From Streptomyces humi (GTDB taxonomy: Bacteria > Actinomycetota > Actinomycetes > Streptomycetales > Streptomycetaceae): 64,000 nt of DNA. A model generated the notes under the pieces. It was given only the letters and a program-made list of their open reading frames with translations, searched no databases and had not been told where the DNA came from. The position numbers were made by a program, and so were the translations under genes. Below, piece after piece: positions 31,330 to 38,651 of this stretch; positions within the stretch are counted from its first letter, which is position 1, and the number at the start of each line of letters is the position of its first letter. The stretch is taken from positions 152,269 through 216,268 of the forward strand of contig NZ_LBMU02000016.1 in NCBI RefSeq assembly GCF_001005085.2, given 5' to 3'.

Positions 31330-32849
31330 CGCCCCAGCCACCAGCGGCGCAGCCGCGGCCAGATGCCGCGTGGGGCGGTCCCGGGTTCCGGCACGGGCGG
31401 CGCGACGGGTGCCGGGTGAGCCGACGGCTCCGGCGCGGGCGGGACGGGCGGTACGGGCGCCGGCCGGGTGGGAGCGGCCTGCCAGTCGGTGCGCTGCGGC
31501 GGGACCAGGGCGGGGCTCGGCATCAGGGTGACGTCCTGCTTGGGCTTCGGGTCGAAGCGCACCGGCAGTTCCACCAGGTGGCGGGAGGCGATCGAGGCGC
31601 GCCAGCGCAGTTCCTCCTCCTCGCAGTCGAGCTGGATGTCGGAGAGGCGGGTCAGCAGCTGGTCGACCCCGACGTCGGCGATGGCACGGCCGATGTCCTG
31701 GCCGGGGCATTCGTGCGGGCCGCCGCCGAAGGCCAGATGGGAGCGGTTGCCCTGCATGTTGGCGTTGAGGTCGGGGCGGACCCGCGGGTCGACGTTGCCG
31801 GGCGCGGGTGCGTAGAGCAGGCCGTCGCCCTTGCGGATGCGCTGGCCGCCGAGTTCCGTGTCCTGTTTGGCGAAGTAGGCGAAGACCGTGCTGAACGGGG
31901 GTTCGTCCCACAGGGACTGCTCGATCGCCTCCGGCACCGTCATCTGGCCGCCGTTGAGCTGGGCGCGGAAGCCGGGCTCGGTGAGGACCATCCGCAGCGC
32001 GTTGGCGAGGAGGTTGGCGGTGGTCTCGTAGGCGGCGTAGAGGACGACCCGCAGGTGCTGGGCGACCTCGTCGTCGTTGAGCCGGGCGGGGTGGTTGACG
32101 AGGTGACTGGTGAAGTCGTCCTCGGCACGGGCCCGGCGGCGCGCGGTGAGCCGGGTCAGGCAGCTCATGACGTACTCGTTGCTGGCGATCGCGGTCGCGG
32201 TGCCCTTGAGCGCGTCCCGGGTGGCCTCCACGATCCGGTCGTTGTACTCCTCGGGCATGCCGAGCAGTTCGCACATGACCGCCATCGGCAGGTGCTCGGA
32301 GTACTGCGAGACCAGTTCGGCGTGGCCCTTCTCGCAGAACTCGTTGACGAGCAGCTGGGTGTAGCGGCCGATGAGGCGGCGGATGCTGCGGTGGTCGATG
32401 GTGGTCATGGCGCCCTGGACCGCCGCACGCAGGCGCAGGTGTTCGTCGCCCTCGGCGTGCGAGCAGATGGGCTGCCAGGCGATGTGCGGCATCAGGGGGT
32501 GGTCGGGCTTGACCATCCCTTCGCGCAGCGGGGTCCAGATGCGGCTGTCCCGGGTGAAGACGGCCGGGGTGCGGACCATCTGGAGGTTCTCGGTGAGTCC
32601 GAGGACCACCCAGACCGGTACGTCGTCGTGGAGCAGCACGGGCGCCACGGCGCCGTGTTCCTCGCGCAGCTGCTCGTAGAGCTCACCCAGGTGGTCCGCG
32701 TCGGCGCCGAAGAGCCGGTGCAGTCCGCCGGGGCCGCGGTCGGCGGCGGGGGCGCCGCCGTGGGCGGAGCCGCGGTCGTGGGCCGGGCAGCCGGGCGGTG
32801 GGGCCGGCTCGGTGCTGGGACCGGCGGGTCGGGGGGATTCTGGCGTCAC
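31326..32849 (-). CDS. Conservon-associated cytochrome P450, CYP157-like, lacking the ExxR motif
   Basis: A 507-residue P450. The heme-binding loop FGGGPHECPGQDIGR is intact and the I-helix region AAYETTANLL resembles the usual AGxET. The K-helix, normally ExxR, reads AIEQSLWDEPPF, with Gln and Trp where Glu and Arg should be. This loss is the known hallmark of the CYP157 family. The Pro-rich C-terminal ~70 residues (PVPPVPPAPEPSAHPAPV) are an unusual tail. It is the fifth gene of the conservon, 22 bp after the GTPase gene. Substrate unknown; catalytic activity is uncertain given the missing pair. Confidence 0.93.
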   Translation of the reverse strand: MTPESPRPAGPSTEPAPPPGCPAHDRGSAHGGAPAADRGPGGLHRLFGADADHLGELYEQLREEHGAVAPVLLHDDVPVWVVLGLTENLQMVRTPAVFTRDSRIWTPLREGMVKPDHPLMPHIAWQPICSHAEGDEHLRLRAAVQGAMTTIDHRSIRRLIGRYTQLLVNEFCEKGHAELVSQYSEHLPMAVMCELLGMPEEYNDRIVEATRDALKGTATAIASNEYVMSCLTRLTARRRARAEDDFTSHLVNHPARLNDDEVAQHLRVVLYAAYETTANLLANALRMVLTEPGFRAQLNGGQMTVPEAIEQSLWDEPPFSTVFAYFAKQDTELGGQRIRKGDGLLYAPAPGNVDPRVRPDLNANMQGNRSHLAFGGGPHECPGQDIGRAIADVGVDQLLTRLSDIQLDCEEEELRWRASIASRHLVELPVRFDPKPKQDVTLMPSPALVPPQRTDWQAAPTRPAPVPPVPPAPEPSAHPAPVAPPVPEPGTAPRGIWPRLRRWWLGR

Positions 32850-32871
32850 AGTGATCGCTCCGGGAGAGGTG

Positions 32872-33492
32872 TCAGGTGAGCGCGCCGGACATGGCGAGCG
32901 AGTGCAGGAAGCGCATCAGCGTCATCAGGACGTCCCGGCTGGAGGCGCGGCGGCGGGCGTCGCACTCGATGATGGGGATCTCGGGCGACAGGTCCAGGGC
33001 GGTGCGCAGTTCGTCGATGGGGTAACGGGGCGCGTCCGGGAAGGAGTTGACGGCGACGACGAACGGCACACCGCGCTCCTCCAGGCGACCCATGACGTCG
33101 AAGCTGACCTCCAGGCGCCGGGTGTCGATGAGGACGACCGCGCCGAGGGCTCCTTCGAACAGGCCGTTCCACAGGAACCAGAAGCGTTCCTGGCCGGGGG
33201 TGCCGAAGAGGTAGAGCACCAGTTGGTCGGTGATGCTGATCCGGCCGAAGTCCATGGCCACGGTGGTGGCGGTCTTGGAGTCGGAGCCGTAGTTGTCGTC
33301 GACCCCGATGCCGGCCTGGGTCATGGTCTCCTCGGTGGTCAGCGGTCTGATCTCGCTGACGGAACCGACCATGGTGGTCTTGCCGACTCCGAAGCCGCCC
33401 ACGATCACGATCTTCACCGCGGCCAGTGCGGTGTGCGGGAGGTGGTCCTCGGTGCGGGGGCCGGGGATCATCTCAGAGCCTTTGAAGTCCAT
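32872..33492 (-). CDS. cvnD: Conservon Ras-like GTPase CvnD
   Basis: A 206-residue small GTPase-like protein of the MglA/CvnD group. The P-loop is VIVGGFGVGKTTMVGSVSE, switch II region FGTPGQERFWFLWNGLF, and VVLIDTRRLEVSFDVM precedes the base-recognition segment FVVAVNSFPDAP, a variant of NKxD. It is expected to cycle between GTP and GDP states downstream of the CvnA kinase-like sensor. The gene overlaps cvnC by 20 bp. I recall that the S. coelicolor counterpart (rar, cvn9) affects aerial growth and antibiotic production. Confidence 0.94.
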   Translation of the reverse strand: MDFKGSEMIPGPRTEDHLPHTALAAVKIVIVGGFGVGKTTMVGSVSEIRPLTTEETMTQAGIGVDDNYGSDSKTATTVAMDFGRISITDQLVLYLFGTPGQERFWFLWNGLFEGALGAVVLIDTRRLEVSFDVMGRLEERGVPFVVAVNSFPDAPRYPIDELRTALDLSPEIPIIECDARRRASSRDVLMTLMRFLHSLAMSGALT

Positions 33493-33901
33493 GCATCACC
33501 GCTTCGAGAAGGGAACGGTCGGGGAGCGCCTGGCGGACGATCGGGGCGCGCGCCTGCACCAGTTCGGCCGTGATCAACTCGGTGATCAGTGCCGTCATCG
33601 CGCTGAACGGCAGGTTGAGGTAGGCCGAGAGCTCGGCCACGGACAGGGGCGCGAGACAGAGCCTGAGCAGCACCGCCTGCTCCGGCGTGACGGAGGGCGG
33701 GGGGTCGGCACGCGCCACGATTAAGGTGACCAGGTCGAGTTCGGCCCGGGCGCCGTCGGCGCCGCTGATGACGTAGAGCCGCTCGGGGTTCTTGTTGTCG
33801 CCGTCCTCTCCGCCGTTCTCGGGGGCCGGCGGCACGGACGGGAGCGGCGGCTGGACGAGTTCCGGCCTGGGCAGGCGCCGTTTGCGTTGCGGAGGAGTCA
33901 T
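33473..33901 (-). CDS. cvnC: Conservon protein CvnC (DUF742)
   Basis: A 142-residue DUF742 protein with a winged-helix-like core at about 65-135 (PEQAVLLRLCLAPLSVAELS, YLNLPFSAMTALITELITAEL, ALPDRSLLEAVMHGL). In characterised conservons it interacts with the CvnA sensor and the CvnD GTPase. Leu60 is encoded by TTA (plus-strand 33722-33724), the rarest codon in Streptomyces, read only by the developmentally controlled bldA tRNA. No other in-frame TTA was noticed in this window. ATG at 33901 overlaps the cvnB stop (ATGA). Confidence 0.94.
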   Translation of the reverse strand: MTPPQRKRRLPRPELVQPPLPSVPPAPENGGEDGDNKNPERLYVISGADGARAELDLVTLIVARADPPPSVTPEQAVLLRLCLAPLSVAELSAYLNLPFSAMTALITELITAELVQARAPIVRQALPDRSLLEAVMHGLQRL

Positions 33902-34305
33902 ACGGTCTGCCCGTTGCGCCGTGGCGGGCTGGTCAGGTGGGCGCCGATGCGCACGACGAGGTCGCGCATCATCTCGCTCATCCGGCCGGGTTCACAGGTC
34001 ACGTCGGCGAGCACCGCGAGGTAGGCGTTGGCGCCGGCGGACATCAGGTAGAAGTAGCCTCGGTCGATCTCGATGAGGACGAGGTTCATGTCCCCGTTGC
34101 TGATCGGGAGTTCCTGGGCGACGGCGCCGGCCAGGCTCTGTACGCCCGCGCAGGCCGCGGCCAGCCGGTCGGCGGCGTCGGGGTCACCGCCGTGCCGGGC
34201 GATGCGCAGTCCGTCGGCGGAGAGCACGACGATCATCTCGACGCCCGGTACTCCGTCGGCGAGCTGCTTGAGCATCCAGTCGAAGTTGCCTCGCTGCTGG
34301 ATCAC
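33898..34305 (-). CDS. cvnB: Conservon roadblock/LC7 protein CvnB
   Basis: A 135-residue roadblock/LC7-fold protein. Family pattern: FDWMLKQLADGVPGVEMIVV, SADGLRIARHGG, DRLAAACAGVQSLAGAVAQ, and LVLIEIDRGYFYLMSAG. Roadblock proteins partner MglA-like GTPases, here CvnD, as possible GTPase-activating or scaffolding factor. GTG at 34305 overlaps the cvnA stop (GTGA); the longer open frame upstream lies in cvnA. Confidence 0.94.
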   Translation of the reverse strand: MIQQRGNFDWMLKQLADGVPGVEMIVVLSADGLRIARHGGDPDAADRLAAACAGVQSLAGAVAQELPISNGDMNLVLIEIDRGYFYLMSAGANAYLAVLADVTCEPGRMSEMMRDLVVRIGAHLTSPPRRNGQTV

Positions 34306-35924
34306 TTGAGGTCCCCCTCGTCGTCGGCCTCGGGGCCGGCCGGGTCGTTGATCAGGTGCAGGTACTTGGTGGGGTTCCGGGTGAAGTCGGTGGGGTGGAC
34401 ACCCGGGTTGTTCTTCTTGAGCCCCTCCCAGAAGGCCTCGACCCACAGTCCGGGTTCGCGGCGTTCCGGCTCCGGCTGCTCGGGCTCGGGCTCCTTGTGC
34501 TGCGACCAGACGGTCGGGTTGCCCTCACGTTCGGCGCGCTCGATGGCGGCCTGTTCGGCGAGCCGCCGGCTGAGCGGCGTCTTCATCCGGCTGCGCCGCT
34601 GCGGCAGTCCGCCCGCGGTCCACTCGGTGACCTCGGGGACGTCGTCCTCCATGGAGATCCCGGCGGGGATGCGGGGGCTGGTGGGGCGCCGCTTCTTGGG
34701 CGGCCGCTTGGGGCCCTCGAGAGCGCCGAGTTCGGGCTTCGGGATGCCGGTGGCGCCGATGCCGTGGGCGATGCCGGGCGCCGGGTCGGTGGTCATCATG
34801 TCGCTGGGGACGATGAGGACGGCCCGCACCCCGCCGTACGCCGAGGCGCGCAGCGAGACGTCCATGTTGTACGTGGTGCAGAGCCGGCCGACGACGGACA
34901 GGCCCAGACGCGGGTTCTCGCCGAGCACCTGGATGTCCTTGCCCTGCTTGGCCTTCTCCAGCAGACCCTCGAGACGACCACGGGCCTCCTCGTTGAGTAC
35001 GACACCGGCGTCCTCGATCTCGATGCACACGCCGGACTGCACCTCGACGGCGGTGACGTGCACCTTGGTGGAGGGCGGCGAGTAGCGGGTGGCGTTGTCG
35101 AGGAGTTCGGCGGCCGCGTGGATGATCGGCTCGACCGAGGTGCCCTTGATGTTGACCTGGCAGATGGAGTGCAGCTCGATGCGCCGGTACTCCAGGATCC
35201 GGGACATGGCGCCGCGGAGCACGCTGTAGAGGGCGACGGGGTTGGGCCACTGGCGGCCCGGCCGGCCGCCGCCGAGGACGGAGACCGAGTCGGCGAGGCG
35301 TCCGATCAGCGCGGTGCCGTGGTCGATGCGCAGCAGGTCGTCGAAGACCTCGGGGTTGCGGCCGTGGTCCTCCTCCATCTCCCGGAGTTCGTGGGCCTGC
35401 TGGTGGACGATGGCCTGGACGCGCCGGGCGACGCTGACGAACGAGCGCTCCAGGGAGTCCCGCTGGAGGTCCTCCTCGTCGACGATGTCGAGCATGCTGC
35501 GGATCAGCCGGCGCTGCGACTCGGGGGCGGCGCGCAGATGGGGGTCGCGGTCGAAGACCTGGCGGATCACCTCTTTGGGCGACTCGCCCGCCTTCAGCCG
35601 GTAGAGCGCGGTCGGGAACACCTCGTTGCCGAGGCGTTCGATCTCCTCCTGACCGGCGGCGAGCCGCCGCTCCAGATACGCGCTGTGACGGTGGTGCTCG
35701 GCCCGGGCGTCCCGGAGCCTGCGGCCGCGCCGTACCGCTTCCGCCGCCGTCGCGAGCACCAGCAGCGTGCCGACGGCACCGCACACGCCGACGGCGGTCC
35801 GGGCGGATGCCGCCACCACGACGACGGCGGCGGCGGTCGCCGCGGCCATCAGTATGGCGGGCAGCAACAGCACGCGCGCCAGGGAAAGTTCTCGGCCCTC
35901 GGGAGGCGATTGCACACTCACCAT
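34302..35924 (-). CDS. cvnA: Conservon sensor histidine-kinase-like protein CvnA
   Basis: A 540-residue membrane sensor. Two N-terminal hydrophobic stretches (VLLLPAILMAAATAAAVVVVA, VGVCGAVGTLLVLATA) are followed by a coiled region, a signalling helix (QAIVHQQAHELREMEEDHG, LLRIDHGTALIGRLADSV) and an HATPase domain (AAELLDNATRYSPPSTKV as N-box, NPRLGLSVVGRLCTTYN as G-box). The C-terminal ~150 residues are charged and disordered. CvnA proteins resemble nitrate/sulfonate-type kinases and are proposed to act as receptor for the CvnB-D heterocomplex. ATG at 35924 starts shortly before the first helix. First gene of a five-gene overlapping operon. Confidence 0.93.
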   Translation of the reverse strand: MVSVQSPPEGRELSLARVLLLPAILMAAATAAAVVVVAASARTAVGVCGAVGTLLVLATAAEAVRRGRRLRDARAEHHRHSAYLERRLAAGQEEIERLGNEVFPTALYRLKAGESPKEVIRQVFDRDPHLRAAPESQRRLIRSMLDIVDEEDLQRDSLERSFVSVARRVQAIVHQQAHELREMEEDHGRNPEVFDDLLRIDHGTALIGRLADSVSVLGGGRPGRQWPNPVALYSVLRGAMSRILEYRRIELHSICQVNIKGTSVEPIIHAAAELLDNATRYSPPSTKVHVTAVEVQSGVCIEIEDAGVVLNEEARGRLEGLLEKAKQGKDIQVLGENPRLGLSVVGRLCTTYNMDVSLRASAYGGVRAVLIVPSDMMTTDPAPGIAHGIGATGIPKPELGALEGPKRPPKKRRPTSPRIPAGISMEDDVPEVTEWTAGGLPQRRSRMKTPLSRRLAEQAAIERAEREGNPTVWSQHKEPEPEQPEPERREPGLWVEAFWEGLKKNNPGVHPTDFTRNPTKYLHLINDPAGPEADDEGDLK

Positions 35925-36246
35925 GTATGCCTTCTGAGACGAATCGGCTGGGTGTCGGGGGACTTCGTGGGGGGAAGGTTCATGGAGCAGTCGGATCTTC
36001 CGTATGTTTGGGAACAGGCGCACGAATTCACCTCAACTCGGTGCGCCGCGGGCGAGCTTAGTCCGACCGGATCAACGCCGTGTCATATTCGGCAAGCACC
36101 TGAAAACGCCGGAACCACTGGAGTACCCTCGGTCAATTTGCACACAGGGCATTCATTCGAACACGTGGCGTGACGAGCCGTGCGCGTGCGAAAGTGACTC
36201 ACCGTGACGGGTGAAAGCGCGCCGCGGAGCGAAACCCCGGGGGGTC
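35925..36246. other. Conservon upstream region
   Basis: A 322-bp gap between the end of the tetR gene and cvnA. It is less GC-rich than its surroundings (around 36060-36170), as expected for a regulated promoter. I could not fix a promoter; TTGACC occurs on the minus strand near 36133-36138 and TATGAC near 36090, but not with suitable spacing to each other. No gene seen. Confidence 0.4.
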
Positions 36247-36921
36247 TCAGACGCCGACGATCCGCAGCGCCGCGTCGGCGGTGGCGCTGGCGAACTCGCG
36301 GGCGGGGCGCTCCGGTTCGGAGCGGTGGACCAGGATGACGCCCTCGATCAGCCCGAAGACGAGGTCGGTCCGCAGCTCCAGCTCACCCTTGGCCGACGCC
36401 CCGCCGGCGGCGCCCGCTGTCGCGGCGGAAGCCGTCGCGGACACCGAGGCGGACACCGAGGCGGCGATCAACTGCCGATAGGCGTCCTTGAGTTCGGCAC
36501 GTACGGCGCGGAAGGCGGCGAACCGCTCCGCCCGCACCTCGGGCAGCAGGTAGAGCGCGCCCAGATTGTGCGGTCCCGCGCACAGCAGCTCCACGTCGGC
36601 CCGGCACAGGGCCCGCAGCCGCTCGGCGGCCGGTGTCGCGTCGTCCGCGAGCAGCTCACGCGCGTAGGCCAGGGACGGGGTGACGGTGGACTCCAGCAGC
36701 TCGGCGAGGAGTTCCTCCTTGCCGGAGACGTAGTGGTACATCGACGCCTGCCGCATGCCCGCCCGCTCGGCGACGGCCCGGGTGGTGGTGGCCGCGTAGC
36801 CGTGGGTGGTGAACAACTCGGCCGCCGCCGCGAGCAGTTCGGCCCGCGGTTCCAGGCCGCTGTCCGGCCGCTGCACGACCCGCGGGCGACCGACCCGACG
36901 GCCACCACTGCTCGTCCCCAT
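36247..36921 (-). CDS. TetR-family transcriptional regulator of the carboxylase operon
   Basis: A 224-residue TetR repressor. The HTH is at about 28-75 (RAELLAAAAELFTTHGYAAT, TTRAVAERAGMRQASMYHYV, GKEELLAELLES). The C-terminal ligand domain contains an Ala/Ser-rich low-complexity insert (ASVSASVSATASAATAGAAG, about 165-190). It is divergent from the DUF1989/carboxylase operon and separated by 294 bp that include a 9-bp-arm palindrome. The same palindrome precedes the APC permease, so it probably represses both. Confidence 0.93.
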   Translation of the reverse strand: MGTSSGGRRVGRPRVVQRPDSGLEPRAELLAAAAELFTTHGYAATTTRAVAERAGMRQASMYHYVSGKEELLAELLESTVTPSLAYARELLADDATPAAERLRALCRADVELLCAGPHNLGALYLLPEVRAERFAAFRAVRAELKDAYRQLIAASVSASVSATASAATAGAAGGASAKGELELRTDLVFGLIEGVILVHRSEPERPAREFASATADAALRIVGV

Positions 36922-36983
36922 GCGTTCGATCCTCGCACACGGCCCCGCACGACGATCACGCCGCCGCACCCGACACGGAGCGG

Positions 36984-37055
36984 GCGGCGCGGGCGGCGCA
37001 GGCGGCACAGGCGGCACAGGCGGCACAGGCGGCGCAGGCGGCGCAGGCGGCGCAG
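36984..37055. repeat. Eight 9-bp tandem repeats
   Basis: Eight consecutive 9-bp units of GCGGCRCAG between the tetR gene and its target operon. The first unit diverges by one base; A and G variants alternate in blocks. Open frames through it (Ala-Cys-Ala repeats) are almost certainly not genes. It may vary in copy number. Confidence 0.9.
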
Positions 37056-37164
37056 GCCGGAGGGCGGCGGCCCGCTCCTGCGGCCCGTCGCGCACACCCC
37101 CCGTGAGCCCTCGGTAACCGGGCCGGAACGCCCGCGCAACGCCGCCGACGCGCCCCGCCCCTAA

Positions 37165-37184
37165 TTTCTGTCGGGCGACAGAAA
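37165..37184. promoter_or_regulatory. Palindromic TetR operator upstream of the carboxylase operon
   Basis: Perfect 9-bp arms TTTCTGTCG-GG-CGACAGAAA, 31 bp upstream of the first DUF1989 gene and 244 bp from the tetR start. TAATTT (37162-37167) at its left edge can be the -10, so a bound repressor would cover it. A near-identical site lies at 28704-28724. Confidence 0.85.
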
Positions 37185-37215
37185 CAACCGAGCCCGAGCG
37201 ACCGGAGGCCGAGCG

Positions 37216-38040
37216 ATGGCGACAGCGACGACATACGGAGCCCGGGCGCACGCCCGCGCCCAGGAGGGCACCCGCGCCGACGCGATGCCGGTCGTACCGG
37301 CCGCCGACTGGCCCGACCCGCCCTGCGAGGCCGGCCACCTGGTGTGGGCCGAGACGGTGGCGGGCGGCAACTACACGCACCGCGTCCTGGCCCGCGGCAC
37401 CGAGCTGCGCCTGACCGACCTGCGCGGCGACGCCTGCGCCCACCTGCTGCTGTACGCCGACGGCCGCCCCTGGGAGCGCCTGAACGTCGCCGACACCGTC
37501 AAGGTCCAGTGGAACGCCTACCTGGGCGAGGGCGTGCTGCTCCTGTCCGACCAGGGCCGGGTCCTGGCCTCCGTCGTCGCCGACACCTCCGGCCGGCACG
37601 ACGCCCTGTGCGGCACCTCCACCCTGGTCCGCAACACCGACCGGTACGGCGACGGCACCCCGCAGTCGCCGTCCCCGGCCGGCCGCGAGCTGTTCAAGCT
37701 GGCGGCGGCCAAGAACGGCCTGGAACCGCGCGACCTGCCGCCGTCCCTGTCGTTCTTCCAGGGCGTGGAGGTGCGCGACGACGGCACGCTGGACTTCACC
37801 GGCTCGGCCGGTCCCGGCGGCAGCGTCACGCTCCGCGCCGAGCAGGACCTGACCGTACTGATCGCCAACGTGCCGCACCCGGCCGACCCGCGCCCCGACT
37901 ACGTCAGCACCCCTCTGGAGATCCTGGCCTGGCGCGCCGCCCCGACGTCACCCGGCGACCCCCTGTGGGACGCCACCCCCGAGGGCCGTCGCGCCTTCCT
38001 CAACACCACCGGATTCCTCGCCGCCAGGGGGCTCGCATGA
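37216..38040 (+). CDS. DUF1989 protein, urea-amidolyase-associated 1 (putative carboxyguanidine deiminase subunit)
   Basis: A 274-residue DUF1989 protein. Core segments: WAETVAGGNYTHRVLARGTEL, DLRGDACAHLLLYADGRPWERLN, STLVRNTDRYGDG and SFFQGVEVRDDGTLDFTGSAG. DUF1989 pairs beside 'urea carboxylase' were shown, as I recall, to form carboxyguanidine deiminase (CgdAB), converting carboxyguanidine to allophanate plus ammonia. ATG at 37216 has CCGGAGG upstream. Its stop overlaps the start of the second DUF1989 gene (ATGA), supporting a two-subunit enzyme. Confidence 0.88.
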   Translation: MATATTYGARAHARAQEGTRADAMPVVPAADWPDPPCEAGHLVWAETVAGGNYTHRVLARGTELRLTDLRGDACAHLLLYADGRPWERLNVADTVKVQWNAYLGEGVLLLSDQGRVLASVVADTSGRHDALCGTSTLVRNTDRYGDGTPQSPSPAGRELFKLAAAKNGLEPRDLPPSLSFFQGVEVRDDGTLDFTGSAGPGGSVTLRAEQDLTVLIANVPHPADPRPDYVSTPLEILAWRAAPTSPGDPLWDATPEGRRAFLNTTGFLAARGLA

Positions 38041-38651
38041 GCACGAGCACGCAGACCGCCGTCGTCCCGGCCCGTGCCGCCTGGTCCGCCGTGATCCGCG
38101 CGGGCGAGACCCTGACCATCACCGACCTGCACGGCAACCAGGCCGTCGACTTCCTCGCCTACGACGCCCACGACACGGCCGTCCGCTACAGCGCGCCCGA
38201 CACCATCCACGCCCAGGGCGGCATCTTCCTCACCACCGGCAGTGTCCTGCTCTCCAACGAGCACACCGCGCTGATGACGGTGACCGAGGACGAGGTCGGC
38301 CGGCACGACACGGTCGGCGGCGCCTGCTCCAAGGAGTCCAACACCCTGCGCTACGGCCACCACACCTGGTCCCAGCACGCCTGCGTGGACAACTTCCTCG
38401 CCGAGGGCGCGAAGCACGGCCTCGGCAAACGCGACCTGGTCTCCAACATCAACTGGTACATGAACGTGCCCGTCGAGAAGGACGGCACCCTCGGCATCGT
38501 CGACGGCATCTCGGCACCCGGCCTGAAGCTGACCCTGCGCGCCGAGCGGGACGTCCTGGTCCTGGTCTCCAACTGCCCCCAGATCAACAACCCCTGCAAC
38601 GGCTTCGACCCGACCGCCGTGCGGATGACGACCACCGGAGCCGCGGGATGA
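38037..38651 (+). CDS. DUF1989 protein, urea-amidolyase-associated 2 (putative carboxyguanidine deiminase subunit)
   Basis: A 204-residue DUF1989 protein. It contains TITDLHGNQAVDFLAYDAHD, IHAQGGIFLTTGSVLLSNE, GACSKESNTLRYGHH and NCPQINNPCNGFDPTAVRM. The Cys residues near the middle and C-terminus, with nearby His, could bind a metal; the partner lacks the C-terminal Cys pair, so this subunit may be catalytic. ATG at 38037 overlaps the preceding stop and its own stop overlaps the carboxylase start, so three genes are coupled by ATGA junctions. Confidence 0.88.
   Translation: MSTSTQTAVVPARAAWSAVIRAGETLTITDLHGNQAVDFLAYDAHDTAVRYSAPDTIHAQGGIFLTTGSVLLSNEHTALMTVTEDEVGRHDTVGGACSKESNTLRYGHHTWSQHACVDNFLAEGAKHGLGKRDLVSNINWYMNVPVEKDGTLGIVDGISAPGLKLTLRAERDVLVLVSNCPQINNPCNGFDPTAVRMTTTGAAG

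Noticed and set aside
36190..36220. Imperfect GTGAC/GTCAC repeats downstream of tetR as an operator or terminator
   Set aside because: The arms are short and interrupted; chance is a sufficient explanation.
36806..37234. Open frames encoding Ala-Cys-Ala or Gly-Gly-Ala repeats
   Set aside because: They only read through the 9-bp tandem repeat in opposite frames; no ribosome-binding site or family similarity.
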